Assembly (NCBI GenBank): GCA_033297075.1
Contig: MU858079.1
Span: 186,001-250,000, forward strand
Length of the DNA: 64,000 nucleotides
Direction: 5' to 3'
From: Rhypophila decipiens
Lineage: Eukaryota > Ascomycota > Sordariomycetes > Sordariales > Naviculisporaceae
Shown here: positions 35,365 through 46,087 of the stretch, piece after piece
Layout of the letters: every line of letters begins with the position of its first letter
Position numbering within the stretch: position 1 is the first letter of the stretch
Position numbers and translations under genes: made by a program
Notes under the pieces: generated by a model
The model's database searches: none
What the model was told of the DNA's origin: nothing
What the model saw: only the letters and a program-made list of their open reading frames with translations

Positions 35365-36240
35365 ATGTTCCAACTACATGCCCTCCTGGGCAGCCTGCCC
35401 CTTCTCTTGACCCTTGGCTCCGCGGCGCCCCTTGTTGAGCCCCGTCAAGCCGCGGCGACGCAAGTGGTCCGGCTCTCGTCCGTCGAGAACGTGGCAGTCC
35501 GTTCCAACGGCCAGATCCTCGCGACCAACATGAACCAAGCAAGCCTGTACACCATCGACCCGGTAGCCAAGACGTCCAAGACCGCCCTCTCGGTCAGCGG
35601 CGCCTCGGGTCTGAGCGGCATCGCCGAGTACGCACCCGACCTCTTTGCCGTCATCGGCGGCAAGGGCATCTACAAGGTCGACTTCACCGGCGCGGCGCCC
35701 AAGTCCTCCCTCATCAAGACCATCACCGAGGCGAGCAACCTCAACGGCCTGGCCACCTTTGACAACTCGACCCTGCTAGTCGCCGACGCGGGCAAGGGCG
35801 TCGTGTACAAGTTCGACGTCAACACCGGCGCGTACAGCGTCGCTATCCAGGACCCCACCATGGCCCCCTCGGGCGCGATCCCGTTCGGCATCGACGGCAT
35901 CAAGTACAAGGACGGCGTAGTCTGGTACACCAACATTTTCAAGAACAGCTTCCACAAGATCGCCGTCGACGCCGTCTCTGCCAAGGCCACGGGGAGCGTC
36001 ACGACGCTGTGGACCAACCTGATGGGCGATGATTTGTGCTTTGGGCCGAACGGCAAGATCTATGTGGCTACGAACGGGAGGAACTCGCTCGTCGAGGTCG
36101 ATCCCGCTGTGGGCAAGCCGACTAGTGTGGCTACTGTTACTGGGTCGACTTCGTGCGCGTTTGGGCGGACTGAGAAGGATGCCAATGTTGCTTATGTTGG
36201 TGCTGGCCAGGGAGTGTATGCCGTGACTATCAAGGTTTAG
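35365..36240 (+). CDS. secreted SMP-30/gluconolactonase-like beta-propeller
   Basis: 291-residue single-exon protein. Residues 1-20 are a signal peptide ending at SAAPLVEPRQ, with a likely pro-segment. The rest is a run of propeller-like blades: NVAVRSNGQILATNMNQASL, SGIAEYAPDLFAVIGGKGI, LNGLATFDNSTLLVADAGKG, PFGIDGIKYKDGVVWYTNIF, and DDLCFGPNGKIYVATNGRNS. These are the features of the six-bladed SMP-30/gluconolaconase/LRE-like region widespread in fungi, often as secreted proteins of unknown substrate. Metal-binding residues cannot be confirmed by eye. No intron needed. It lies in a run of secreted or surface proteins. Confidence 0.85.
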   Translation: MFQLHALLGSLPLLLTLGSAAPLVEPRQAAATQVVRLSSVENVAVRSNGQILATNMNQASLYTIDPVAKTSKTALSVSGASGLSGIAEYAPDLFAVIGGKGIYKVDFTGAAPKSSLIKTITEASNLNGLATFDNSTLLVADAGKGVVYKFDVNTGAYSVAIQDPTMAPSGAIPFGIDGIKYKDGVVWYTNIFKNSFHKIAVDAVSAKATGSVTTLWTNLMGDDLCFGPNGKIYVATNGRNSLVEVDPAVGKPTSVATVTGSTSCAFGRTEKDANVAYVGAGQGVYAVTIKV

Positions 36241-37144
36241 ACCGTTTAGGTTTTGCCTTGTTAGTTTGGACATGTTTTGTGCAGAGTCTGACTACAATGT
36301 GTTGGTTTGGGAATAGGGGCAAAAGTAAACAGAATTATCACCTCTGTATATAAAGATATAAGTACGAGTTAGTCTGTATTTCCCACCTGAGCTTTTTGTT
36401 TCCTTGACATGCATCCTTTCATGGACCAAGAAACAATCCTCTGGCCCAATGCTGGACTGCCAACTTCCAAAAAAGGACATAACAAGTATTTTACAGTCAA
36501 ATATTGTTGGTATCCTCGGACTTTCTCTCGCATTTCAGCGGCTACAGAGTACGGATACAGACCCAGGCTTCTAGGGCTGACTGGCAGGGTACCGCGGAGC
36601 ATGGAAAAGTCCGAGGCACCGTTTCCCCCTTTGGTCAATGATACAGATCCATAGCATGAATAACTGGCAGGCAGGCAACGAGTTATGGCAGCGGGACTCG
36701 ACCATCCCGGGCCTCAGTTCGAGGTAACACCGAGCTGAAGGAGCATGGCCCCCAATGAGGCTCTGGCTGGCAGGTTTAGCTACACTCGAAATAGTGAAAC
36801 AACGGATAGTCTCATTTTCCCAACGGCTCAGCCAACCGTCAAGCCTCCTTGCTATGCGGTTTGATGTCTCTGCCACACAGCAACATCAGAAATTCAGTCC
36901 CTCGAGCCAAGAGCCAGCCAGGAATTGGCCAAGAGACCGAGATCCAGACCTGCCTTGAACATCCTTTCCTCCTGAAGTTTTCCCAGACACACTACTTTCT
37001 CATGAAAGAACTTGACTTCAGTTCGCAAGACCTCTGCCCAAGCATGTGCTAGCTCATCGATCAGCTCCTTTGCCATCTCTCGTTTCCTTTCTTTCTCCTC
37101 GTCGCCGTCCCGAGACAGCAACAAATACCCCGCCAAAGCCGACC
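36241..37144. other. intergenic, no gene seen
   Basis: No supported gene; 3' region of the propeller gene and promoter of the lectin-like gene. Confidence 0.5.
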
Positions 37145-38763
37145 ATGGCAACGCCAGACGGCTCTGGCGCGGGTCTGATTCCAGTGGAACCAGGTTCGCA
37201 TTGGCAACAAGAAAAACAAGTGGTCATCGCGGATGCGCCAGAGGCTGCTGTCGATCATAGAGCCGGTCTCATTCCGGTGCCAGGAGGCCCAGGACCAGAT
37301 GGGTCTTACGCACCGCAGAAGGCCCAGGAAGCCGTCAAGGGCCCGGGGGACTACCATCCGTACCACGACGCCGTCAACGACACGAACCTTGAGAGTTCAT
37401 ACCCCCCCAAAGGACAGGATATAGGAGACGGCCCAAGACAAACTTGGTTCAGGAGATACAGAAAAAAGATATACATAATATCGGCACTGGTTGTGATCTG
37501 TATCATAGTGGCCGCCGTGGTTGGCGGCGTGGTTGGGACCAGAAAGAGTTCGGACAGTCAAAGTGCTGGTGGCGACACCAATGGACCATCCGATACCTCG
37601 AGCGATACAACAACGTCGGGCAACACCAACAAGCCCGAAGTGAACCCGACGCTCATTCGACCCAACTCGCGCCTCTCGGTGGCAGGATGGCGTGCTGGCA
37701 GTGGTGCCGACCAAAGGTTCAACATTCGGCTCTTCTACCAGGGAGGAGATAACGTCGTGAGATACTCTGCCTTTAGCAGCCAGTTCAACTGGTCACAGCC
37801 GACAGTAGCAGGTATAGAGGCGATACCGGGTGGTGCTCTGGCCGCCTGTGCCAATATCCATTACGACCCAGTAAGTCTTTGACTCTTTTCCATCCAGTCT
37901 CACAAGCCCAACTGACCACCTAAAACTCTCATCAAGGTGGTTGTAAATCTCTTCTATCTAGACAAATCAAACCGGCTCAAGGCCCAAAACTTTGGCCAGG
38001 CCGAGTCAGACAGCCAAGCCGGCACCGAAGACACCACCGTCCCCTCCTTCCCACCCCTGCCCTCGGCCCGTCTGTCCTGCTACATGCCCTTTGTGATCGC
38101 CCAGGAATCCACCAACAACCACCTCCGGCAGTTCAACTGGGGCGCCAACTGGAACGCCGACAGAAACTCGTCATCGGCCATCGACGGCGTGGCCTGGTCC
38201 GAAGCGACCGGCAAATCAAGCATAGCCGACGTCCCCGGCTCCGCCGGCTCATCGTCGTCATGCTCCCCATCAATTCTCAATACTACGCAGCCGGCGGGTT
38301 CGTGTACAGAACCACCAGCGGCTCGCTGGGAAACTATGCGCTCGACGGCATGGGCGACACCAAGGGGACAGCATGGGACGCAACGAGCGACCTCTACGCC
38401 AAGGATATCTCGCCCAGGGCGCCTATTGCAGCCTTTACGGTAGCTAGGGACACGTCGGGTACCGACGTCAATACGTATATTCTGTATCAGGACAACTTGA
38501 AGGGTGGCGGCGCGATACAAGTAGTCTGGCAGGATGATGTAATTGGGGGGTGGAAGGGGCCCCAGACGTATCCTGCCCTCGGCGGGGCGGACAAGGACAT
38601 GGATATTGCCTGTGTGACGCGGCAGGCGTGGGATTATAAAGGGATTTGGCTGAAGACGGTCTCGCCCATTAATAGGTGTTATTTCCAGAGCCAAGGGGCG
38701 GTGGAAGAGGTTGTCCTTGACGGGAAGGGATGGCAGGATCTCGGGTTTGTGCCGATCAAGTAA
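37145..38763 (+). CDS. membrane-anchored fucose-lectin-like beta-propeller, apparent frameshift
   Basis: Exon 1 is 37145-37870 and exon 2 starts at 37937; the 66-bp intron is GTAAGT..CAAG with a CTGAC branch point. Residues 1-108 are a Pro/Gly-rich cytosolic tail with a duplicated AGLIPV motif (residues 9-14 and 40-45). A single membrane segment (about 110-132, IISALVVICIIVAAVVGGVV) follows the basic RRYRKK, giving type II topology. A Ser/Thr/Asn stalk leads to repeated WRAGSG..IRLFYQGGDNVVRYSAF and VNLFYLDKSNRLKAQNFG units, resembling fungal fucose-specific lectin propellers. Near 38235-38260 the coding frame shifts: SIADVPGSAG is in one frame, and LIVVMLPINSQYYAAGGFVY up to the stop at 38763 is in the next. 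No acceptable intron bridges this, so it is either one lost base (sequencing/assembly error) or a damaged gene. If undamaged, about 520 residues. Confidence 0.7.
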
Positions 38764-39339
38764 GGATATGTATGGGTGGGATATGGGACGAGTCAGGGGA
38801 TTTCTTCTCGGTGTGTCTTGGGTGTCGTTTCTAGAAAGCGTTTGGTTCATATGGACACTAATGGTATGACCTGTGTTTGACGAGTTGTATATCACGCAGG
38901 ACGGGAAATACAGGAACCTGGAGTTTCTGGACATGTGTTTTATTCAAGGAAGTTGTAATTTACCACAAGGATGTCAACATGCCACGAAGCCCTGAGACTG
39001 TTCTACCCGGGGATCGAGCCGTGTGCTTCCCCATAGAAGCACGTAACTAATCAACAGATTTACCACGACACTCTGCGTAACTGTAACTGTTTCTCGAGTA
39101 AAATTTCTTCCAGTCACTACATTGCAAAGTTGGTACAAAGTGTCTCGGTGAATGAGGAATGCAACGCCTTTGGATATTAACCAAAAGGACCATGACGACA
39201 TGCTGTCAGTGTCACAGTCATGGCCAACAAGAAATTTCTACAAAGACCGATGCAATCACCCGGGTCAATGTCTGTCAATTAGTACCAACAGAAACAAGTA
39301 AAATATCTCAAGTGTACAACAATCGTGAGCGTCAACACC
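38764..39339. other. intergenic, no gene seen
   Basis: No supported gene. Promoter of the first cysteine-knot gene; the bases before 39340 read CAACACC, a good start context. Confidence 0.5.
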
Positions 39340-39768
39340 ATGTCCCTCCTCAAGCTTGTCGCCCAGGTCATGCTTCTTCTCTCTATCTACGGTAGCGCCT
39401 CAGGGATGGCGGCACTTACTCGTCTTGAAAATAATAAGGCTCTACAACAGGAGCTCAACCCACGCGAAAATTTCATGTCCCTATCTGAAAAGAAGGAGGA
39501 TATAACCCAAGTCGGGGCCGGATGTGTACCCCGTGACGGAAGTAAACAAACCCGAACCCCCCCCTTTCCCGTCCCCCGCGCCATAGACACGTCTGACACA
39601 GTTTTCCTGCATCCAGGATGCGACAAGACAAAAGATTGCTGTAAAGACCTCTTCTGTCGCCCACACTATGGCTGTGTCGATTATGACAGACAGGTTGGAA
39701 CAGAAGTCGACACAAATCAAGAGGGCCATATTACGGTGGACCCGGCCTCAAGTTCTGACCATATTTGA
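39340..39768 (+). CDS. small secreted cysteine-knot (knottin-like) protein 1
   Basis: Two exons, 39340-39541 and 39617-39768, give a 117-residue precursor. The 75-bp intron starts GTAAAC, contains TCTGAC, and ends TCCAG. ATG 39340 opens a signal peptide (residues 1-22, MSLLKLVAQVMLLLSIYGSA). A charged pro-region without cysteines follows, to about residue 61. After splicing, the six C-terminal cysteines are spaced C-x6-C-x5-CC-x4-C-x5-C, the inhibitor-cystine-knot order. An acidic tail of about 26 residues follows. The intron is a multiple of three and has no stop, so the unspliced frame is also open and would push the first two cysteines 31 residues apart; the spliced form is preferred because it matches its neighbour at 40187. 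Function unknown; such proteins can be protease inhibitors, antimicrobials or effectors, none shown here. Confidence 0.75.
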   Translation: MSLLKLVAQVMLLLSIYGSASGMAALTRLENNKALQQELNPRENFMSLSEKKEDITQVGAGCVPRDGSKQTRTPPFPVPRAIDTSDTVFLHPGCDKTKDCCKDLFCRPHYGCVDYDRQVGTEVDTNQEGHITVDPASSSDHI

Positions 39769-40186
39769 GAGCACTATATCTTGGTGCCCGTGCTGCAGTA
39801 CCAAGATGCAAGTCGTTGAGAGAAATCTAGATCAGAGACTCAGGAGGCAGTGTGTTTATGAATGTCGCGGGGGACAGCTGCGATATGATTACGTTGTTCT
39901 CTTTTCAAAGTAATGAAAGATAATTAGTCGGGTGATATCGATGGGCCACAAGATTGAAGCTCATTTCATTGGAGTCGTGCCATCTCTACCGTGTTCGGCT
40001 TTGGCAATTCCAGTCTCAGTTCCCAATCTCAGATCAGGAGGGCCTTTTCTGAAGTAAATCTTGGGTGATACTAGTAATTAGATGTGTCAACATAAATACA
40101 GGCATCTGGTCAAAAGGACCGTCATAATTCCCACCGCAACACACCCCATCAGACTTTGATCCACAGTCTTTACAAGTCCAGTCACC
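39769..40186. other. intergenic between the two cysteine-knot genes
   Basis: No gene. The 418 bases hold the 3' end of the first gene and the promoter of the second. Confidence 0.6.
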
Positions 40187-40636
40187 ATGCTCAACTCCAA
40201 GATCACCACTTACACTCTCCTCTGCCTGCTGGCCAGCGGCTTCCATGCCGTCGCTGCAGCTCCTCGTGAGATGCACCAGGGAGTCGACGCCACTCGCAGC
40301 AGCAACCGTGATCTCAACGACCGCGACATCCACATTGCCGAGAACGTTCTCGTCGTGCCTGATGACCGCAGCGGCAACATCAGAGTGTCAAAGAAGGTGT
40401 CCTCGTCGCTGAACTCGATCCATATCGACCTTGAATTCGGAGCCACTTGCGCCAACGTGGGCGAAGGTTAGTGGTCTCACATCACATTGCGCCATGGAAT
40501 CAACATGAATCTTCAAAGGCGAGTGAGTCATTGGCTAACTCGAACTGTCCTTGTCTTTCTTGTAGAGTGTGAAAAAGATTCGGACTGCTGCCCTAACTGG
40601 ACGGCCTGTCCGAATGGTTACTGCCGGAAGCTCTAG
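40187..40636 (+). CDS. small secreted cysteine-knot (knottin-like) protein 2
   Basis: Two exons, 40187-40466 and 40566-40636, give 116 residues. The 99-bp intron starts GTTAGT, has GGCTAAC near its end, and ends TTGTAG. Residues 1-25 are a signal peptide (MLNSKITTYTLLCLLASGFH, then AVAAA). The pro-region is polar and free of cysteines to about residue 87. The C-terminal domain has six cysteines spaced C-x6-C-x5-CC-x5-C-x4-C, ending three residues later with RKL. The intron falls in the sixth residue between cysteines 1 and 2, phase 1, exactly as in the neighbouring gene. Without splicing, the domain would be lost: the exon-1 frame stops inside the intron. A paralogue of the gene at 39340, as judged by structure rather than sequence identity outside the knot. 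Confidence 0.8.
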
Positions 40637-41533
40637 GGGCGGTCATATAGAGGGTACACATATCACTGGTTTTATGTTCGCCAATACAGCTTTTTTTGCT
40701 TCGGGATGGGAGAGTTACAGTGTATTATATCTCAAAATAGGCAGCCTGGCTGATCAACAGATACGTGCAAGGAAAAAATGGTGTTATCTTGGATGGCAGG
40801 CATCGCCATTTCCAAATAAAAGAAATACATATACACTTGAATGGTTGTGTAGCCATCCATCCCCTTGGAGTGAATGTAGGCAGAAAGGGCAGATAGTCTC
40901 TCTTGGCGCATATACCCAAACTGGGAACATGGTGTATTGAATGTCTGCAGGCTTATCAACACACCATGTCAGCACTTCACAACGCAAGCAGAATGGCAGG
41001 CAGAAGAGGGGAACCTGCAGAGTCCTCTGACAGTGTTTTATGCGGCCTAGCACAGAAGTGGCTTGAAATATGTCAATATATCTCAATTATCTCAACATCT
41101 TGACCGTACAGCACTTCCATAGTCTTGGATTGGCCGACTCTGGCAACTCTCCCACGGCAGGCAGTTTGGAGAGCCAAACATCCATCAGAATAACTTACCC
41201 TTACTATCTACAGATTTAACCTACTGACAGGTAGCTCTGTACTACCTACCCACGGGATACTCGGCCAAGCTGAGGCCCGACGACGATAACGATGCCTGCC
41301 AGCATATGCCAGCGCTTCTTGGTATGAAATATGAACCAATACTAAATCATCGTCAAGTCTTGTGACACGGATTTTACGGATATAGGGCGAGAACATGTCC
41401 AAGTGCCTTGTTCATCGATATGTCTCTAGTATATAACATCATGTGTTATTTTGCCAACTAATAGTCTATAACCTCTCATCACCCCTTTCTCACACCAAAA
41501 TACGAGCGAGTTTGAGGCCCAATAACCATAACC
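40637..41533. other. intergenic, no gene seen
   Basis: AT-rich 3' region of the second cysteine-knot gene and promoter of the kinase-like gene. No third cysteine-knot copy is visible here. Confidence 0.5.
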
Positions 41534-42673
41534 ATGGCCGACCAGACCTCACCACTCCCAAATCTGCCCTCGGAAATCACCCCAGAGTGGCTAGGCTCCA
41601 AACTGGGGCACAAGATCAAGTCCCTCTCCAATACTCGCAACATCTGGGGCACCGGCAGCAAGCTCTTCTACACCATCACCTACGAGGACGACGACGACGA
41701 CGACGACAGCAACAACACCAATTATAGCTCCAAACCCACCCATGTCTGTATCAAAGGCGTCTTTGCCCCCAAAATGCTAGCGGCCCAGCCATGGACACTC
41801 AGCCTAGCCCAGCGGGAATCCGACTTCTTTTCCCTCATCGCTCCGTCCCTTCAGACCAGCGGCGTCCCGATCGAGTTCCCTAGAGCCTACTGGAGCGGCA
41901 AGGACGCCAACCAAGGCATCGCCATAATGCAAGACCTCACCCACGCCAACTGCACCTTTGCCCCCGAGGTCGCCTCCTACCCTTACCACGTCGTCCTCGA
42001 CGGCGTCGAGCAGCTCGCCAGCCTGCACGCCAAGTTCTGGGGCCAGAGCCAGGACGATCCACCTTCCAACGCGTGGATCTGGAACAACTACGACCCGGCC
42101 ATGAAGTTTATGTGTCTCTCCTGGGACGAAGCTGTTCGTGCACCCGGCCGGCCCAAGCTGCCTGAGTTCCTCATGGACGGGAGGAGATGCAACGAGGCCC
42201 TGGATCGGTATTTTGCGGAGCGGAATCCACGATTCAGGACGCTTCTGCATGGTGATACCCATATTGGAAATGTCTACTTTACTTCGGACAACAAGATTGG
42301 GTTTCTGGACTGGTCTGCTTTTCATTTCGGGTCTTGCTTTCACGATGTCGTGTACCACATGACCTCGATGCTCAGCGTCGAGGACCGACGGGCCCACGAG
42401 ATGGAGATTCTGGATCATTACCTGGATGCACTCCATCGGTTGGGTGGTCCTAGACTGGACAGAGAGAATGATCCCGAGGTCATGATTGAGTATCGACGCT
42501 CGTTCATGACCAATGTCATCTGGCTGATTGTGCCGGATGGCTTGCAGAGCAAAGAGCGGACCGACGTGCTGTGTGAGAGGGCTGTTGCAGCGTATCAAGA
42601 CCATGGGGTTATTGATTTGATTTTGGGACAGCCCAAGCCGGTCGAGGTCTCTTCAGTTAAGAGCAGCGTATGA
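41534..42673 (+). CDS. APH/choline-kinase-like phosphotransferase family protein
   Basis: 379 residues, one exon. The protein-kinase-like fold of the aminoglycoside phosphotransferase/CHK-type family is shown by THVCIKGVF (ATP-site Lys of the N-lobe, about residue 75), the catalytic loop LLHGDTHIGNVYF (about 237-249, Asp and Asn of HGDxHxGN) and IGFLDWSAFHFGSCFHDVVY (about 255-274, metal-binding Asp). All key residues are present, so it may be active; the substrate is unknown. Between the first strands is a run of seven Asp (residues 52-58) encoded by (GAC)7, an unusual low-complexity insert. No signal peptide. Found in many fungi in multiple copies. Confidence 0.85.
   Translation: MADQTSPLPNLPSEITPEWLGSKLGHKIKSLSNTRNIWGTGSKLFYTITYEDDDDDDDSNNTNYSSKPTHVCIKGVFAPKMLAAQPWTLSLAQRESDFFSLIAPSLQTSGVPIEFPRAYWSGKDANQGIAIMQDLTHANCTFAPEVASYPYHVVLDGVEQLASLHAKFWGQSQDDPPSNAWIWNNYDPAMKFMCLSWDEAVRAPGRPKLPEFLMDGRRCNEALDRYFAERNPRFRTLLHGDTHIGNVYFTSDNKIGFLDWSAFHFGSCFHDVVYHMTSMLSVEDRRAHEMEILDHYLDALHRLGGPRLDRENDPEVMIEYRRSFMTNVIWLIVPDGLQSKERTDVLCERAVAAYQDHGVIDLILGQPKPVEVSSVKSSV
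41687..41707 (+). repeat. (GAC)7 coding microsatellite (poly-Asp)
   Basis: Seven perfect GAC triplets inside the kinase-like gene, encoding a run of Asp in the N-lobe. Length variation between strains would stay in frame. Confidence 0.85.
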
Positions 42674-45600
42674 GTTGTCCGGGACAAGGGTGGTCGGGCT
42701 GTTGGTGTTGAACTCATAGTCCCATGCACTTCACTCACACTCTATTACTTCATCGTTGATCCTCGACCTCGATGCTGGGATTCAAGTTTTCACCACCGTC
42801 TGTCTTGCAATACCCTCTCTCCTAGAGCATTTCCAAGCCCGGACGATATACGTGCTACTAACTTTCTTTGCTTTACTCTTCTCTTCTCTTCCACCCCTCG
42901 TCTCAATGAGCAGCTATTACACCACAAAGCAGATGGTAGAGCGTGTGAATAAGACAATGTCAAAAGAGAATCCCTTTGTACTGCACAAAGAGCCTTTTCA
43001 TCTCATAATCTTGGAAATGGACAATGCTATACACGGACCGGACCTCTTTGACTCTATGAGTTTAAGTGAGGCAAACAATTACTCGATAATACCCCCCACA
43101 TCATGCCACCCACGATTTCGACCAGCAGCAGGTTCTTTCTAGGCTGGGTGCGCCCTGGGTATGCACAAAGGGAAAAGACGGCAAAAAAAAAAGGAGATCC
43201 AAGCAGACGAGGCAGATCGCTGGCATATACAAGTCGACAATTATCGAGTACAAGTACATCATCCGTGACCCGTGTAACAAAGGATTGCAGAGACTATTAC
43301 ATTCGGGCCGGAAAACCAGTGGCCGGGCCCCGAACAATATGAATGGAATGCTGTACATATTATTCAAGTCTGAGTCTGGCCATCCGGACCAGTGGTGCTG
43401 CCCTCGGCCCGGGACTGCATCCGGAATGGACGGGTCTTGGGCCTCCTTCACGTGCGGGCAAATACAGTCAGTCAGTTCCTCCCTACCTTTATCTCGCATC
43501 GTAAGATGCTGAAAAAGAAAAGACAAAGGGTTCACTTTCTCTGTTGGCTTGAAAGGTGGCGTCCCGCAATGGCCCAAGCAAAGAAAGGGGGCTTGTGTGT
43601 TGTGGCTTGGTTCACCACGTAAGTTTGGCTGAGACTGACTGTGTTGCGGCGTTGAATGGATGCTTCGATTGCCCTGCATATTAAGCCCGCGAGAAAGGCT
43701 CGAGCATTCAAGTTAATGGGGTTAATTGCGGTATCCGTATGGATGCCTACCTATCCGGTACCTTCGAGGTGTGTTGGCCGAAATACGGGGCCCATGAGTA
43801 AGAAGGGAAAAAAGGTTTCGAAGCCACGAGGCAAGGAAAGGTCGAAAGGAGCTTTGAAACGACCTCCCCACTCGTCGATCATTTTTGGTGGCATGTTCTG
43901 TTCTGCGTTGAAGAGGTACAGTATGTACGTACAGAGTTTACCACGGCATATCTCGTTGCCGGATATCAGCGTACAGTTTTCCATGTACCTGTCTGGAAGC
44001 AATGTCCGGATTGGTACATCTTGTTTGTTTCGCATTTCGAACTGCGTACCCTCCCAGCGGCAGAGCTTGCATGTTGGAAGCATCACCACAAAGAGTAACG
44101 CAGACCGACGATCTGTCTGTCTGATCATGCAACAAACAAACAAGAAACGAGAGTATCCAAACAGGTCAGATTGCTTGCCTTCGGTATGTACAGATGTCAA
44201 GCTTGCCTGGGTGAAACAAAGACAAGACGCACTGAACCATGTAAGTTAATCTCCAAAAAGGAGCAAGCTGTTTCCCGTTTTATAGTAGCAATGGAGGAAG
44301 GAAATCTCACGATCACGGAACAAGGCGTGTAGCAGCGAGGCACAGTGCGTGGAAATACTCCCAGATAAGCATGCACAATGTGCTAATATCCTATATATTA
44401 CGGAGTACTGGCCATAGTGCCTGCACGCAGACCTCAAGTGGGTGTACTCTGTACGATAAATGTGCCTCATTGGGGAAGATTGGGCAATATTTGGGCTGTA
44501 TGAATGGTGCCGCTGGGCCAATGATGGGCTGCGCTGATCACAGAGCATATTCTGAGAGAAATGAACTTTGATACTCGGTGGTTCACCGTGCACAGGACTG
44601 TTGGCCAATTACACCGTCTCGTTTGCACGTCTTGATGGCCACGCCACGCGAACACCAGCTGGTACCGTCTCTAGCTATGGCCAATCCGACCAATCCGTGA
44701 TGCTTTTGAAGTACATCCAAAAACAGGCGGACCAGGCGAACAAGACTTCCAGCAGCCGCTTGGGTGTGTGGGCAGAATAAAACATGCCGTTGCCGGCAGG
44801 CCGTGTTATGTACAAGGCGCTTCCGACAAGGACTTGGGGAATTCCAGCCATGCCCAGCCCGTATCAAGACGGCAAATGGATTCCGATATGATGAGGTTGA
44901 ACGGCTGGCACCTGACTCTTAGGTCCTGCGTAGAGATCAGCTACCCAGACATGCAGGTATCGTGATATTTCGCCGATGAGGGTGTCTCGGTGAGACAGGG
45001 TCGCTCGCCGTGAGACAGGCGATTGGTCAGGTTTTGCCTGTGACTTTTGGACATTGGCAAACGCATTTGGATAACGGCTGTCCAGTCTCGATGACTTTCG
45101 AATGCGACAACAATGTAGGAGTGCCTCTGCTATTTTTGCAATAGTACAGCAGGAGAACAAGGCTCTGGAGGATCAAAGAAAATAGAGGCAGGGATCTTGA
45201 TTCAAATTCCATTCCGTCGCTTTGATGGCATGGCACGGCAGCAAGCCCAGCAAACGCAGCCAGCCGGCCAGCCAGCCAGCGGGATGGTGAGTTGGTTGGA
45301 TAATGGATTTGAACAGACATGACTCGACCCACGCCTGTACACTAATAGTCAGCTTGACAACGTCGACCGCTTTCGGCCGGCCCGCAGGAGCCGTTGTCAT
45401 TCAGAATTAGGAAGAAAAGCCTGAAGGGATCAATCATGAGCAATCTTTTCCAGCTCAAGAGGGGTACGGATAGAGGGGTATGGATGGATCCTCGCGATAA
45501 AGCACCTCAACACGGCTGCATTGCTCGGTCAGTCGTTCGGATCATGTTGAAAAAAGGCAGACCATCATGTCCAGAGCCACAAAGCCTAGCACAAATTCAA

Positions 45601-46069
45601 CAACTCCGTGATCACCTGTCTCATGCGCAAACGCCGTGACTGGCAGGGACAGTCAATGCCTCTGGCTACAATAACTGGCCAGGCCTGAGGGGCCATGGTG
45701 CGGCGCCGGCCCCCGTTTTAAGCTTCTCAAGGTTCCATATCGTAATCCGCAATCTTTATCGGATATTGAGGACCGACTCGGCAACCGCGGGCGTTAGGTT
45801 GCGCCTGAAAGAGGGTGCAAGAGAAGGCGTCTGACCGTGACGCCGAGACAGGGTAACGTTGAGGAAGCGTACAAGATCCAGGCCCTGCCAGCTCATGAGC
45901 ATTTTCTCCAGAAGAGCGAGATACTATCCGTACCGGTATGCTGAAAGAAAACCTAGGCGCCAGAGAGATAAATGATCGGTGGATAATGAGGCTCCATGTT
46001 GATCATGGAATTCTGGATTGGACTTGCCGACCGCCTCTCGCCACGCCAGAACCATGAACCGGTGCTGGG

Positions 46070-46087
46070 TACGGAGTACGGAGTACT
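46070..46087 (+). repeat. tandem ACGGAGT motif
   Basis: TACGGAGTACGGAGTACT is a short head-to-tail array of the 7-mer ACGGAGT. A near-identical array is at 50968-50983, and a reverse-strand version lies around 46563-46577. Confidence 0.7.

Noticed and set aside
38231..38280. Intron as an explanation of the lectin-gene frame change
   Set aside because: The only good acceptor (ACGCAG near 38280) would need an intron under about 50 bp from non-canonical GTCCCC or GTCGTC donors, and phases do not match.
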